A stretch of 64,000 nt of DNA from Gracilariopsis chorda (taxonomy: Eukaryota > Rhodophyta > Florideophyceae > Gracilariales > Gracilariaceae): positions 1 through 64,000 of the forward strand of contig NBIV01000294.1 in NCBI GenBank assembly GCA_003194525.1. The letters are read 5' to 3'. How positions within the stretch are numbered: position 1 is the stretch's first letter; every line of letters starts with the position of its first letter. Below the pieces are notes generated by a model that was not told where the DNA came from, searched no databases, and was given only the letters and a program-made list of their open reading frames with translations. Below, piece after piece: positions 33,739-44,990 of the stretch. A program made the position numbers and the translations under genes.

Positions 33739-34678
33739 TTCTCGTCCAGGTTTTAGTGTCAGATCTAGTCGCTTGATGACTTGGGGAATTCCATCAGCGC
33801 TGATGACTTATTCTATAATTTGGCAAGGATCAGCGGAAGGCAGGGTCGTGATCATCTAGCATGAACCCAGGGTGCCCGTCATTAATTGGCACGGATCTGT
33901 TGGGAATCTTTCATGACCGTTTGATCATTACTGTACCGTGTGAGGTGTCGGTCACTGTTTTAAGTAGTGGGCGACGTGTACTTCGGAGCCAAAGTTGTCC
34001 ACATGGTCGGCCCGGACGTTTCAGATATAAGAATTTTGTCGTCTCATATTGACAGAATTTTGAAAAAGACGTCAACTCGGCTTTCAAGCCAGACAGGCAT
34101 ATCAAATACGTAACCGATCTTTGCAGGAGATTGAGAAGAATACAAATAGGTGAACTAGACATGGAAGAACTGATATTGGAGCCAACTATATTCAAACAAC
34201 GGTAAACAGTAACTAAATCTAACAGCGTATTGGAGTGGCTAAAGTAGAGTTATTCCAGTCGACTTTACCATGGCTGAAGAGACAGAAATGATAGGAGGAC
34301 CTCTATGAATACTTAGTTTTTGACAACGCCTCATAAAACGGTCGCAGCCGGAGGTTGGACACAGCCAAAACCGGTATCCTAAAGGGTAGAACGACCTATG
34401 TTTTTTACAGATCCCCTTTTAACAAGCTGGGAAGGGTAGTTGTAGTAGTTATGTTGACGAAGTTGTTCCTGTACTTTGTCCAATGGACGTTTTTTATCTT
34501 TGCGGTGGTCCTCTTAGTGTTTTTAATTTTTGAACGACGATATTTGGGAGGTAGAGCAGTCCTGTGGTGACGTCTCCGACAACACGTTGTCTTTGTGGTT
34601 GTTTCTGTGAAGGTGTTCTTTAAGTTGAATGAGGCTGTTGGAACGTAAGTTGCAGTCTTCACCTATAGGTGTACTAAG
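33739..34678. other. No confident gene; probable 5' part of the PiggyBac-like unit
   Basis: Short frames, one of them hydrophobic (34355-34570, plus). If the PiggyBac-like transposon still has its left end it should be here, but I found no inverted repeat matching the sequence right of 44990 and no convincing TTAA target pair. Confidence 0.35.
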
Positions 34679-36732
34679 ATGAAGTCAAGGTGTACGTTTT
34701 ATATGGGGACAGATGCGACCCTATCCAACGCTCTTCATGCAAGACAGATTGTAATTAAAGATGTGTGGTCGTCTGTGTTCAACGGAGACGGTGAAACTCT
34801 AATGGACAACAGCATTGACTCTATTCCATCTTCCGAACAGCATCATGAGACAAACGGTTCTTTGAAAGACAGAACCCAAGGGCACTTGAAAGGTCTCGAA
34901 GATTGGGAGTACGCTTCACCTTTTCAATCTTTGAAAATTCATGTTGACAGTATCAATGAATCACTTGGCAATCGTTTCCATTCAAAAGCAAATCAAATAT
35001 TAGAACGCATCACACGAGAAGTTGAGAAGGGAATAGGTGTACGAAACTTAATAACTCAGACAAACTTATTAAGACTAAGTGTATTGGACGTGTTTCTTCC
35101 AGAACATGTTATGATGAAAGTTGTTTCAAATTTAAATCGTGTTCTGAAACAAAGAAGAAAGAAAGTAGACACCTTTGGAGTTCAAAGGAGTTGTGATACT
35201 CTATGTATTGTCAGCATCCTACTCCTCGTCAGTAAGCCCCATAACGGCGAAGAGAAACAAAGATTTCTTCTTTCAAATGGACATTACCGGTGGACGCTAT
35301 GCAGAGATATGGGGCGCATTGTCTTGTACTGTGGGTCGGAGACAGCGGGTGGAAAATATTTGGAGACGGATGGAGTAACTTTCCGCAACGGGTCAACGCA
35401 ATGATTACTGAACTGGAAGATGAACTGGCTGCAGTCAATAGACTTTTTCTGTTCGTACCTGGTGTGAAAATATTTAGTTTAGACGATTACCACCAAAGAC
35501 TATGATCCAGAGCGGTTGAACAATTGAACATGATGTCTCACGTGAATAATCCGCAAAAGGCTTTACGTCCGGTCAACAACGCGATGTGCTCCGCTCTGAA
35601 TCCAGTGTTTTTAGCCAGTCACTATTCGAGACCTGGTGAGAAAATCATTGACGTTTGGGAACGTTTGGTTAGGCTCATACAAGGAGTGCCGACAGCAGGG
35701 CCCATGCGACCAATGACTGATGCTGTGTTTGCTTCCAATAGAGGTTATAATGGAAAGAGCACTGTTGATTATATTACCAATCGTATTGGAGCGACTGTAA
35801 TTGGCACTTGCAAGCGTAGTCTGGATTACCCTTTTGTTTTTGGTCATGGTGCAATTCGAAAACAGCACAAAGGCGTGTGTTGAGCGAATCAAGTTGCTGC
35901 GCAGTCTATAGCGCCAACAAAAAGACTAAGACCATAACAGGACGGACAGTTGAGGCCATTGTTTATCGCGAAAGTGTGAGTGGCCGCATTGCTGCTGTGT
36001 ACCATAGCAACGATCGTTTGTTCTCTGCAGAACATTTTACTCTCATTCCGAAAGCTGGCTACGAAGGAGTAAGGACGAAAGTCGGTAGGGAGCTTTTTCA
36101 TTTGATTTATGACAGCTCTGTGACTGAAAATGATACACACAGCACCAACAGTGGATGTCTTGGCACGAACTCAATTGCTAGGTTGAAGGTCATGCAAGCG
36201 TTATCAGGCACTGTAGAAGTCAAGCTCTTCAGAAGATCCAGGTTGGTTCTTAAGTCGTGCTTTTCAGTACACTTCTCGCACGACACAGGCGTTTCTCCGT
36301 GCTTTGGCAGAGAACCATGAAGACTACGTTGAAGCGCTTTCGTTTCTCATAAGTGGGGAACAGATTGATCATAGGCCGCTAACGTTTCCACAGGATGAAA
36401 ATGGCACAAAGCAGAGTTTAATGTATAAATTAATTCTAATAAGCCACTCTCTGAATATGAAGCAGAACTCGAACCCCACGTCAGATCAACGAGAACATGC
36501 TGTGTCTTCTTTAATGGCCACAACTGCCACTAGTCTTCAAACGAAGACAAAAAATGAGATCCTTTCCCTTCTTAGTGCTGTAGGTCACCAACAGCCCCAC
36601 TCTCTCCTCAAGAGACAGCTTCTTGAGAAAGCTTTAGAATTAAAAACGTCTGTGGAGAACAACACTGTAGAGTTGTCTATACCGGCAACGCAAGAACTCA
36701 CGGAGTCGCAAAGGATGGATACAAATAAATGA
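34679..36732 (+). pseudogene. PiggyBac-like transposase, N-terminal and first catalytic parts
   Basis: Plus-strand relic readable through about four frameshifts and one nonsense codon. 34679-35180 is a polar N-terminus with a helix (VLDVFLPEHVMMKVVSNLNRVL). Then, in a shifted frame, EFKGVVILYVLSASY matches the usual position of the PiggyBac N-terminal domain. The first catalytic Asp is best placed at FSLDDYHQRL (35482-35487), followed by a TGA where Arg fits. The second is best placed at TDAVFASNRGYN (Asp at 35719). Downstream (35877-36730) are YRESVSGRIAAVYHSNDRLF and a long helical region. Placing the Asp residues rests on resemblance to the DDE_Tnp_1_7 family seen by eye; the C-terminal evidence (next entries) makes the family call firmer. 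Confidence 0.6.
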
Positions 36733-37837
36733 GCTTTTACACGCCCTGTACAACGCCTCCCTAGCGTCGTGGGTGATGAAGCCACTTGTAAGCACAGTTG
36801 GGATGAAAGAGGGCAATATGAATGAGTCTCAGGTTTTGAAGGCTTTTCCGTCATTCTTTGAGAAAAATGATGTCATTGAGGGTACTGAGTTCGATAGGCG
36901 GAATGTCTCGTATACCAAGCACAGTTTCAAAGTCGAATATATTCGCACCACTGGTCTGTTATCTTCTAAGAGGGATACGATGATGTCAGACATTCCGGAT
37001 GGTATTTTACGTTTTGCTACTCATGAAGGAGAAAAGCAGGTATGTGCTGTAGAAATCAAAACCATGACTTCTCTAAACACAATTGATGCCGCTCGCCAAA
37101 GACGACACAACTATGCTCCACTAACTTATTTGAAGAATATCGGACTGAACGAAACTTCTGTTAAGCAATTTCATGAGCTTGTCCCGTCGAGTGGATACCG
37201 GAAAAAATGTTTGCACCATTCCGTTTGGTTGAATCTGAGTCATGTTGTTTTCGTACAGGCCAAGGGGAGTAATTGTGGTGTTGAAGAAGTAATATATGTC
37301 ACATTTTTGCACTTTCATTCGCGTTTAGTGAATAACTACAGCTACCTCTTGTCTGCAGTTCGTGTAGGAGCATTTCGATGGGTTGGAAAAGATTCTTCGA
37401 ACATACCAAAAGTATATGACACTTTGTTGCAAACGTCGTATGCCTCTGATCTTCACTCTTACGCTTCCTATTACGGACTGAGCCGCGCTTATCGTTCACT
37501 TTCTTTAAGTCATGGAACCCTTCCTCCCACGCGAATGATACGTCCAACGGTATTCGTGTATTGGAATTACCTCAAAGGGGGCGTTGACGAGTTTAGCAGG
37601 GCGATGACTAACTTGTGTTACACGAACGCGGGTGAAAATCCTATTGTGAGCATCATTGGGCGCCTGTTATGCGCTCAAGTTCATAATGCAGCTGTGGTTC
37701 ATCGATTGTCTCTTGCGCGTAAGAAGGGACATCTCCCAAAGAGTTATGACGAAACCGGTGACAAAGGCTACAGGCAACTCCGAAAGAACGTTTCCAAATG
37801 CTCTTCATTTGCAGATTATGCGCGGCAGCTGGCTTAG
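36733..37837 (+). pseudogene. PiggyBac-like transposase: embedded YqaJ-type nuclease and third catalytic Asp
   Basis: Plus-strand frame of about 368 codons, intact to 37837. Numbering from the Met codon at 36773, it has the PD-(D/E)XK exonuclease layout of YqaJ/lambda-type enzymes: Glu18 in EGNMNESQV, then SDIPDGIL with Asp76, then CAVEIKTM with Glu94 and Lys96, followed by an amphipathic region and VIYVTF. The same frame then gives VYWNYLKGGVDEF (Asp272, at 37586), the PiggyBac third-Asp motif (KGGVD). A nuclease domain thus sits between the second and third transposase Asp. All four nuclease residues are present although the element is dead. The frame ends at a TAG (37835-37837), beyond which it continues. 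Confidence 0.6.
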
Positions 37838-38117
37838 GAGTACGTTAAAGTAGCAGAAGCAAGCACAAGAACGGCAACGTCAGTGAGTACTAACGGAAAT
37901 GCCTATGTCCCGATGTTGAACCCTGTGGCTTTTGTCGAAGAACCAATGTATCGTCGTGACATTGCCGAGAAACACAAACGTGATGAAGACATAAAACGAA
38001 GGCTTGTAAATGTGTCTCTACATTACAAAGTCAAAGGGAAAGACACCTACTGCGCACTTTGCTCCTACAGTCACACAATCAAAAAGAATGGGAAAAAGTA
38101 CAGAAAGACAGGAGGAG
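37838..38117 (+). pseudogene. PiggyBac-like transposase: first half of the Cys-rich C-terminal finger
   Basis: Same frame as the preceding part after one nonsense codon. It contains TYCALCSYSHTIKKNGKKYRKTGG, the first Cys pair of the Cys/His-rich DNA-binding end of PiggyBac transposases. The frame is cut at 38117 by the Gypsy insertion and resumes at 44866. Confidence 0.7.
38113..38117. other. Target-site duplication, left (AGGAG)
   Basis: aggag directly left of the 3' LTR of copy C, identical to 44861-44865. A 5-bp duplication is normal for Ty3/Gypsy integrase. Confidence 0.93.
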
Positions 38118-39176
38118 TGTGGGCGCCATCACGAGACGGTGACGCAGGGGGCCAAAAAGTTGTAATAATAAAAGCCAAAAGGGTGCTCTTCGTAGCTAAA
38201 AGCCCCAAAACAAGTTGAAAACAGTGGGATCAAAAGAACTAAACCCACTCGATGAAATAAAACAACACTAGGGAGAGCAAGAGGCTCAATCCCTAAATAA
38301 AACTTCTTAACTTCTTTGTTGAAACGGCGCGCAACCCAAGAATTATGTCAAGGATCACTAAGGGTCAGACCCTCGGCTTCCGGTCAGACACTCCGGATGT
38401 GAAGTGGATTCTGCAGCCTACCTACCTCTGCACTAACCAGAAGCAGGCGCATACAATCCTTACAGGGCTTCCCGAGGAGAGCTACTAACAGCGGGATATG
38501 CTTTCACTCTATACCCAAGCTGGCCCTTTGCAGGAAAGGTTGCACGGCACGTCGCCTGCGGATAGCTTCCCGTCAAGTACTTCCGTCCGGAAATCACCAG
38601 GTCTTTCGACCGACACCGTTATCCGAGCAAAGCTCCGGTGGGGCTCACAGACGACAGACACACCTTTGGTACACACTACCCGTCTCCCGTCCACGCCTAA
38701 GGCGCTTCAACCGGTCTTAGCGACGGTACTTCCCCACCCTATTGGACAACTAGCGGCATACGCCTCACTAGAAGCCCTTTATCCAGTGGCGAACGCCTCA
38801 CTGGTTGTTGATGATAGTTGAAGTGGCTGAAGGTTGATAGGGGGTGGGGCTTAGATGTTGGTTGATTGTTGAGGTGAGTTCAGACCGAAGTCCGAAGCTC
38901 AGAACCTCTTTTTATAGTGTTTAGAGGCACTAAAAACGAGCCAAATACGCATTTCTACTTGCTAGTTACTCATGTGTGCGTCTAGGTTACTCCATTGGCT
39001 TCTAGAGACCTCTGGAGCTGCACACTAACCAATAATAAAGCGACAATTCGCGCCAGCATCACTAAAATACTGTAGTCTTTGCTGGGCCAACAAAGCGTGC
39101 TGCTAGACACTACTGGAACATTCTACACGTGTGTTCCAGCAATGTCTGGCACATTCTGCAACATTCGCGACCGACA
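38118..39176 (-). repeat. Family-1 3' LTR of copy C
   Basis: 1059 bp. It carries the TATA box TATAAAAAG on the minus strand at 38908-38916. Boundaries are fixed by the target duplication on the left and the polypurine tract on the right; ends TG...CA. Confidence 0.95.
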
Positions 39177-39192
39177 CTACCCCAACCTCAAG
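39177..39192 (-). other. Polypurine tract of copy C
   Basis: Minus strand GAGGTTGGGGTAG directly before the TGTCGG start of the 3' LTR. Confidence 0.6.
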
Positions 39193-39220
39193 GGTTGCCA
39201 CGCCGCGGCAACCTGAAAAC

Positions 39221-42200
39221 CTAACCTTCGATCGGGCGCGCAATATACTTCCTCAAACGACGGGCGTGTATTCCATGGCGAGTGTACCGGTTGTGTGGAG
39301 AAACCAACGTGTACTTTGGATGGTGAGCCCTCACCACACGACATGGGCCAAAGTACTTAGAGGAAAAAGCAGGCCATTTCACGGTAGTGTTCAAGGCCTT
39401 TCCACGAGCCACAAGGACCAGATCACCGACTTCAAACTTCGTAATGGAGACTGCATCGACTTCCTTCAAAGGCCTCAGAGCAGAACGTTTAGCTCTATGA
39501 TTCCTTGATGCGAGCAGCTCCACTGAGCGGAACCGGTCGGAGGAGTCCCCAACTCGTGCCACGACACCACCTTCATCGGAGGTCGTACGTGGTTTCACGC
39601 CGTAAAGCAACTCGAACGGAGAGATCCCACTGGCAAGATGTGTGCGCCGGTATCCGTACAGAACTGAAGGCAGGTGTTCGTCCCAACTTGAACGATTATC
39701 CAGAGCTTTCTTTCCTATTGCTCTTTTCAGAGTACCAACCATCCTTTCAGCTCGGCCATTGGACATGGGGGCGTACGCCAAGACCGTTTTCCATTTGATA
39801 CCATGGTCCTCCATGAATGAGACGAGCGACTTAGAAGTGAAGCATGTAGCATTGTCCGACACCACGATACGAGGGAAACCAAACACGGCAATGATATCTT
39901 TTCTCACGAAGTCTATGACCTCCTGTGACGTAGACCATTTTGTCGGTACGGCAAGTGGCCAACCAGTCAAATGCTCAACACAAACCAGAATGAAACGGTT
40001 TCCGGATTCGGTAGTCGGAAGAGGACCTGCAAAATCAATCGAGAAGACGTCAAAGAGAGAGGAAATGGGAGTCCGTAGGTTGCTGTAATACCTTGGTAGT
40101 GGTGCGAGTCTCTGGCATTCGTCACAACTCTTGACGTAGTTGCCGATATCTTCATGCATAGTGGGCCACCAGTATCTCTCAGTGATGAACTTACTTGTAG
40201 TCTTCAAATCCCAGTGTCCAATCTCATCATGAAATGACTTGATAATGATCTGTCGCCGACCAATAACACGAACAACTCGCAGTGCGTTTGGCATCCTTCT
40301 GAACAATTTTCCTTCCCAGACCAGGAATTTCTTCGCATTTCGTCGGATTGCTTGGCGGAGACGTGCATCAGTCTCATCTGTAGGCAGACCACACAAGAAG
40401 CGCGCAATGTTTGCGTAGTATGGTTCAAGACCGGAGAAGTCGTCAGGCTCAACAGCCATACAAGCAAGGTCGCCTTCATCTTCTAACGGCTCGACCTCGT
40501 CTCCGTGAACTATCCTTGACAGATAATCTGCTGCGCCATTCTCCTTGCCTGCGCGATACACTATTTCAAAGTCATACTCGGCCAGAAAGTCTAGCCAGCG
40601 AGCTAAGCGTCCATGTATATCGCGCTTCTGAAATGCATATCGTAAAGCCATATGGTCCGTGATTACCTTGAATGGAACAGACGAGAGTAGATACAATCTG
40701 AACTTCTTGAGAGCAAAGATAACTGCCAATGCTTCTCTTTCACATGCCGAGTAGTTCTTTTCCGCAGCGGTCATAGTACGACTGGCAAACTGCAGAGGAT
40801 GTATCTTCCCATCTTCCTTTTTCTGAGAGAGAACTGCGCCGAGTGAAACACTAGAGGCGTCCGTTTCCACAATGAAAGGCTGCTCGAAGTTTGGAAATGA
40901 AAGTACCGGAGGCTCAGTCATCTTTTTCTTCAGACCGTGGAAAGCTTCTAGCATCTCTGCGGTCCAACTCAGCTTCTTATTCCCCGAGGTAGCACTGTGA
41001 AGCACGGCGGAGGTCTCAGCAAAGTTTCTGATGAACCTTCGATAGTATCCGGCTAGTCCCAGAAAAGATCGTAGTTCCATAGTGGTGGCAGGAATTGGGG
41101 CATCCTGGATCTTAGCAATGTTCTCCTGGTCCACGTGCACTCCATCTCCGTTGATGAAATGGCCTAGCAGAGACACCTCCGATAGTGCAAAGAAACATTT
41201 GGACAGTTTGAGCTTCAATCCATGCTTCGCAATCCGACCAATCACAGCCTTCAAGTGAATCACGTGCTCTCTGAGGCTTCTTGAGAATATGACAACGTCA
41301 TCAATGTAAAACCGAACGAATGGAAGTCCTCTTAGCACATGATCCATCATCCGTTGAAAGGTGGAAGGGGCATTCATGAGGCCAAATGGCATGACTTCGA
41401 ACATGAAAGTTCCGTATCTGCACACAAAGGTCTTCATCTCTTTGCAATGCTCAGACATCTTGACTTGCCAGTATCGAGAGAACAGGTCGAGCGTAGTGAA
41501 GACACAGCAACCTTCAAGTTCGTCAAAGATCTCTTCCATGCGTGGCAAAGGCCAGCGGTCAGCTTTCATGACTCTGTTCAGCTCTCTGTAATCGACACAA
41601 AACCTTGCGCTTCCATCTTTCTTCGAGGCAATGACAATTGGAAACGACCAAGCAGAGGCTGAAGGGGTAATGATACCAGCTTCGAGAAGAAGATCAATCT
41701 CCTTGCGTACGAACTCGTTGTGCTTCGGCGACATCCTCCTGGCTCTGAAGTAGATTGGTTTGTCAACTGTCAACTCGAAGAGGTGAGAAACAGGCACATC
41801 GGCTGGGCGTAAGTCTTTCAATGACCAAGCGATTACATTCGAGTCCTTCAGACAAGAAACCAAGTCGTCTCTTTCATCCTCTGAAATGTGCGAGAGTTTT
41901 GAAAAGAGTAACTTCTCGTGCTGCTCATCGGTAGTGATGTCCAATTGCGGGATCATTTCGGGAGTCTCGCCATGGTTCTTTTCTGTTAGAGCAACCACGA
42001 GTTGTTCGTCATTTTCAGAAGCAGTATCAGAGTCAATAGCGGCGTCAGAATCTGAAGTGAAGTCGTCGCTATCCGTCTGGAAACCCTCTTCGTCTGAAAT
42101 CTCGACGCGAGCAAAGTCAAAGCCAAGTGTTACTCTTTTTCCATCAATATTCATCTTCACGTGCTGATTTCCGAGGTCAAGGCAGGCTTGTAACGATTCA

Positions 42201-42983
42201 AGTGTTGGACAACACACAATGACGTCGAATGGCGGACCATCAATAACAAGAAAGTCTAATGGAACGGAGACGCCCCTGAAGGATATAGGGATATCGTATA
42301 GTATTCCTCTGCACACGGCGCTCTGTCCATTGGCAACAGTTATATTCTTCGTCGTATGCTTGGGTTCCAGTGCTAGCCTGTCACACAGCTTGGTTGACAT
42401 AAGGTTTGGAACAGCTCCAGAGTCGAGCAAAGCTTCAGTCTCAGTCCCATATATCATAACGGGGACCGCCTTAAGACGTCTAGGCTGCTTACCGACTGGC
42501 CCAACAAAAGGGCGTCGAACATTGCTTTTGCGACCGATGAGCTTACGAATCTCTTTCTTCGCATCATCTGCGTCTCCTCTGATAATTTGTTCAAAGGTTA
42601 GTCCGGAAGAGGCATTCGCGAGCTCAGTGAGAACGTTATATTTGCTTGCATGGTCTTGAAGACTCTGTTTCTTCGATTTCCTCTGTTTAGGCTTCTTGAC
42701 TTTCTGTTCATGAACCTTAGGTCTCCGAACTCTCTCTTCATATCTTGTTGGATTGAGCAAAAGCGGGATGGGTGCACCACCGTCTGAACGGCGCTGTTTG
42801 GGCAACGCTTCATCGTCAGCACTTCTCTTGGTTGTGGCGACTACATCAGCATTCCCGGCGTTTTCGGTGACAATTGATACGGGGTCGGATCCTTTCTGAA
42901 GATTAGATGCTGACTCTTTAGATTCCTCATTGGCATCCCATACTTTGCGGGTCTCTTCGGGTCGGATTCTTCGCCAACAAGTA
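39221..42983 (-). CDS. Gypsy family-1 copy C pol (protease, RT, RNase H, integrase)
   Basis: Continuous minus-strand frame of over 1250 codons from the end of the zinc knuckles. Numbering from the open-frame start at 43060: basic linker 40-190; protease DSGA at 213-216; RT with FCVDYRELNR near 487 and YIDD near 585-588; RNase H with TDASS 734, EREAL 774, TDHMA 802; integrase finger HDEIGH 944-949 and CDEC 979-982; core SIDFAG 1007, SDNAT 1069, NGRAER 1100; a C-terminal basic domain with YFGPCRV. There is no chromodomain. All catalytic residues are present. It joins gag in the zinc-knuckle region through a one-base insertion near 42981-42990, so pol as read here is out of frame with gag. Confidence 0.93.
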
Positions 42984-43805
42984 TATCTCTGAGTGTCCAA
43001 TTTTCCCACAACGCGGGCATCGCGTATCTCGGTGCGGATTAGAGTCACATTGTGAGGCATAATGTCCGGGCTTCTTGCAGTATGAACAAACCTTTTCGTA
43101 GTCTCGACGCTCCGTCTGTGTCTTCTTAACCATTAATGACAGCTGAGCAAACTGCTCAGAGAGTTTGTCGACCTTAGACTCCAAAGCATGAGAGATAGTT
43201 TCTTCAGAAGACCTGTGGTTTTGGACAATACGCTTAGGTGGGGTACTTAATGAAACGTAGTTCCCCATTGCTTTCCGGGCAGCATCGAAGGCTTTCACTT
43301 GAACCTTCAACTCATCATAATCATCAGCGCCACGGAAAACAACGAACTGGGCTAGATCAGCGTATTCCATTACAGCTTTCTTCAAAAGACCAAACTTAGC
43401 CTTAGCGTTGAATCCTGCCTTTAAGAAGAGGTTGTCCATATAGGTCAAGGAACCAACCAAGTCTGCATAATCCAATTTAGCAGAAATTGCAAGGCGTATA
43501 TCTTCCTCAGGCTCCTCGGCTTTTCCAGAACGATCGATGAAAGCTTGCTTAACGGAGCGGTAGTCCTTTGCTTCTTCCGAAAGTGAACCATTAACAGCAT
43601 AAGAATCATAGTAGAACTCAAAGGCTTTGTTGTCAAGGAAACCAAGCAATTCAAGTGCCATGTCCTCGTCAGTCTTTCCTCTCATTGCAACATTCTCAAA
43701 GTAAAAGAAGAACTTTACGACGTCAATAGAAGAACCGTCATAAGAAGTAAATGCAGCGTTAGAGTCAGAAGAGCTCCCTCCTCGAGAGTACCATGTGGGC
43801 GCCAT
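42984..43805 (-). CDS. Gypsy family-1 copy C gag
   Basis: Minus-strand frame beginning at the ATG at 43803-43805, inside the last 12 bases of the 5' LTR, so the priming region is coding. It is about 270 codons long: a capsid-like helical domain (FFFYFENVAMRGKTDEDMALELL onward), uninterrupted DYDELKV where copies A and B have TAG, a coiled segment, and the CCHC knuckle CSYCKKPGHYASQC. The second knuckle (CPRCGKIGHSE) is broken by one extra base compared with copies A and B; the frame then runs about 19 codons out of frame to a stop at 42927. Confidence 0.88.
43776..43793 (-). other. Candidate primer-binding site, family 1
   Basis: Minus strand TGGTACTCTCGAGG directly follows the CACA end of the 5' LTR. 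The position is right and it starts with TGG, but only the first dozen bases look like a tRNA acceptor complement, so the primer is not identified. Confidence 0.5.
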
Positions 43806-44860
43806 CACGAGACGGTGACGCAGGGGGCCAAAAAGTTGTAATAATAAAAGCCAAAAGGGTGCTCTTCGTAGCTAAAAGCCCCAAAACAAGTTGAAAACAG
43901 TGGGATCAAAAGAACTAAACCCACTCGATGAAATAAAACAACACTAGGGAGAGCAAGAGGCTCAATCCCTAAATAAAACTTCTTAACTTCTTTGTTGAAA
44001 CGGCGCGCAACCCAAGAATTATGTCAAGGATCACTAAGGGTCAGACCCTCGGCTTCCAGTCAGACACTCCGGATGTGAAGTGGATTCTGCAGCCTACCTA
44101 CCTCTGCACTAACCAGAAGCAGGCGCATACAATCCTTACAGGGCTTCCCGAGGAGAGCTACTAACAGCGGGATATGCTTTCACTCTATACCCAAGCTGGC
44201 CCTTTGCAGGAAAGGTTGCACGGCACGTCGCCTGCGGATAGCTTCCCGTCAAGTACCTCCGTCCGGAAATCACCAGGTCTTTCGACCGACACCGTTATCC
44301 GAGCAAAGCTCCGGTGGGGCTCACAGACGACAGAAACACCTTTGGTACACACTACCCGTCTCCTTTCCACGCCTAAGGCGCTACAACCGGTCTTAGCGAC
44401 GGTACTTCCCCACCCTATTGGACAACTAGCGGCATACGCCTCACTAGAAGCCCTTTATCCAGTGGCGAACGCCTCACTGGTTGTTGATGATAGTTGAAGT
44501 GGCTGAAGGTTGATAGGGGGTGGGGCTTAGATATTGGTTGATTGTTGAGGTGAGTTCAGACCGAAGTCCGAAGCTCAGAACCTCTTTTTATAGTGTTTAG
44601 AGGCACTAAAAACGAGCCAAATACGCATTTCTACTTGCTAGTTACTCATGTGTGCGTCTGTGCGTCTAGGTTACTCCATTGGCTTCTAGAGACTTCTGGA
44701 GCTGCACACTAACCAATAATAAAGCGACAATTCGCGCCAGCATCACTAAAATACTGTAGTCTTTGCTGGGCCAACAAAGCGTGCTGCTAGACACTACTGG
44801 AACATTCTACACGTGTGTTCCAGCAATATCTGGCACATTCCGCAACATTCGCGACCGACA
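43794..44860 (-). repeat. Family-1 5' LTR of copy C
   Basis: 1067 bp, 8 bp longer than its partner because tgtgcgtc is duplicated near 44651-44666. About ten substitutions separate it from 38118-39176. Confidence 0.95.
44584..44592 (-). promoter_or_regulatory. TATA box of copy C 5' LTR
   Basis: TATAAAAAG on the minus strand, about 780 bp upstream of gag, preserved in all LTRs of the family. Confidence 0.5.
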
Positions 44861-44865
44861 AGGAG
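44861..44865. other. Target-site duplication, right (AGGAG)
   Basis: aggag directly right of the 5' LTR, identical to 38113-38117. Confidence 0.93.
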
Positions 44866-44990
44866 CGCGACAGAAACAGTGGTGTTGCATATGTAGGCAG
44901 GCAATATGTTCACAATGCTGGGATACATGGCACACGGATGAAATACTCAAGAGAGCACTGATTCTAGATGACGAAATTGAGAAACTATAG
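44866..44990 (+). pseudogene. PiggyBac-like transposase: end of the Cys-rich finger
   Basis: Plus-strand continuation of 37838-38117. When the Gypsy element and one target copy are ignored, the frame passes directly from Gly-Gly into ARQKQWCCICRQAICSQCW and HTDEI, ending at a TAG at 44988-44990. The spacing of Cys pairs and the final CxxCW..WHT match the zinc-binding end of PiggyBac transposases. Confidence 0.75.

Larger units (their letters stand above)
38118..44860 (-). mobile_element. Gypsy family-1 copy C, complete, young
   Basis: 6743-bp element, minus orientation, with perfect AGGAG target duplication and two LTRs that differ at only about ten positions plus one 8-bp duplication. Gag-pol is open except for one extra base in the second zinc knuckle. 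The two nonsense positions of copy B are sense here. It inserted into the PiggyBac-like reading frame. This is the best-preserved member of the family in the window and may be recently active. Confidence 0.95.
34679..44990 (+). mobile_element. PiggyBac-like DNA transposon relic with nested Gypsy copy C
   Basis: Coding remains of one transposase at 34679-38117 and 44866-44990, interrupted by 38118-44860. Without the insertion the reading region is about 3.6 kb, roughly 1190 codons; this is long for the superfamily and explained partly by the nuclease. Terminal inverted repeats were not located. Confidence 0.6.

Noticed and set aside
33739-34678. PiggyBac left terminal repeat and TTAA target
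   Set aside because: I compared TTAA sites here with the sequence right of 44990 by eye and found no inverted match.
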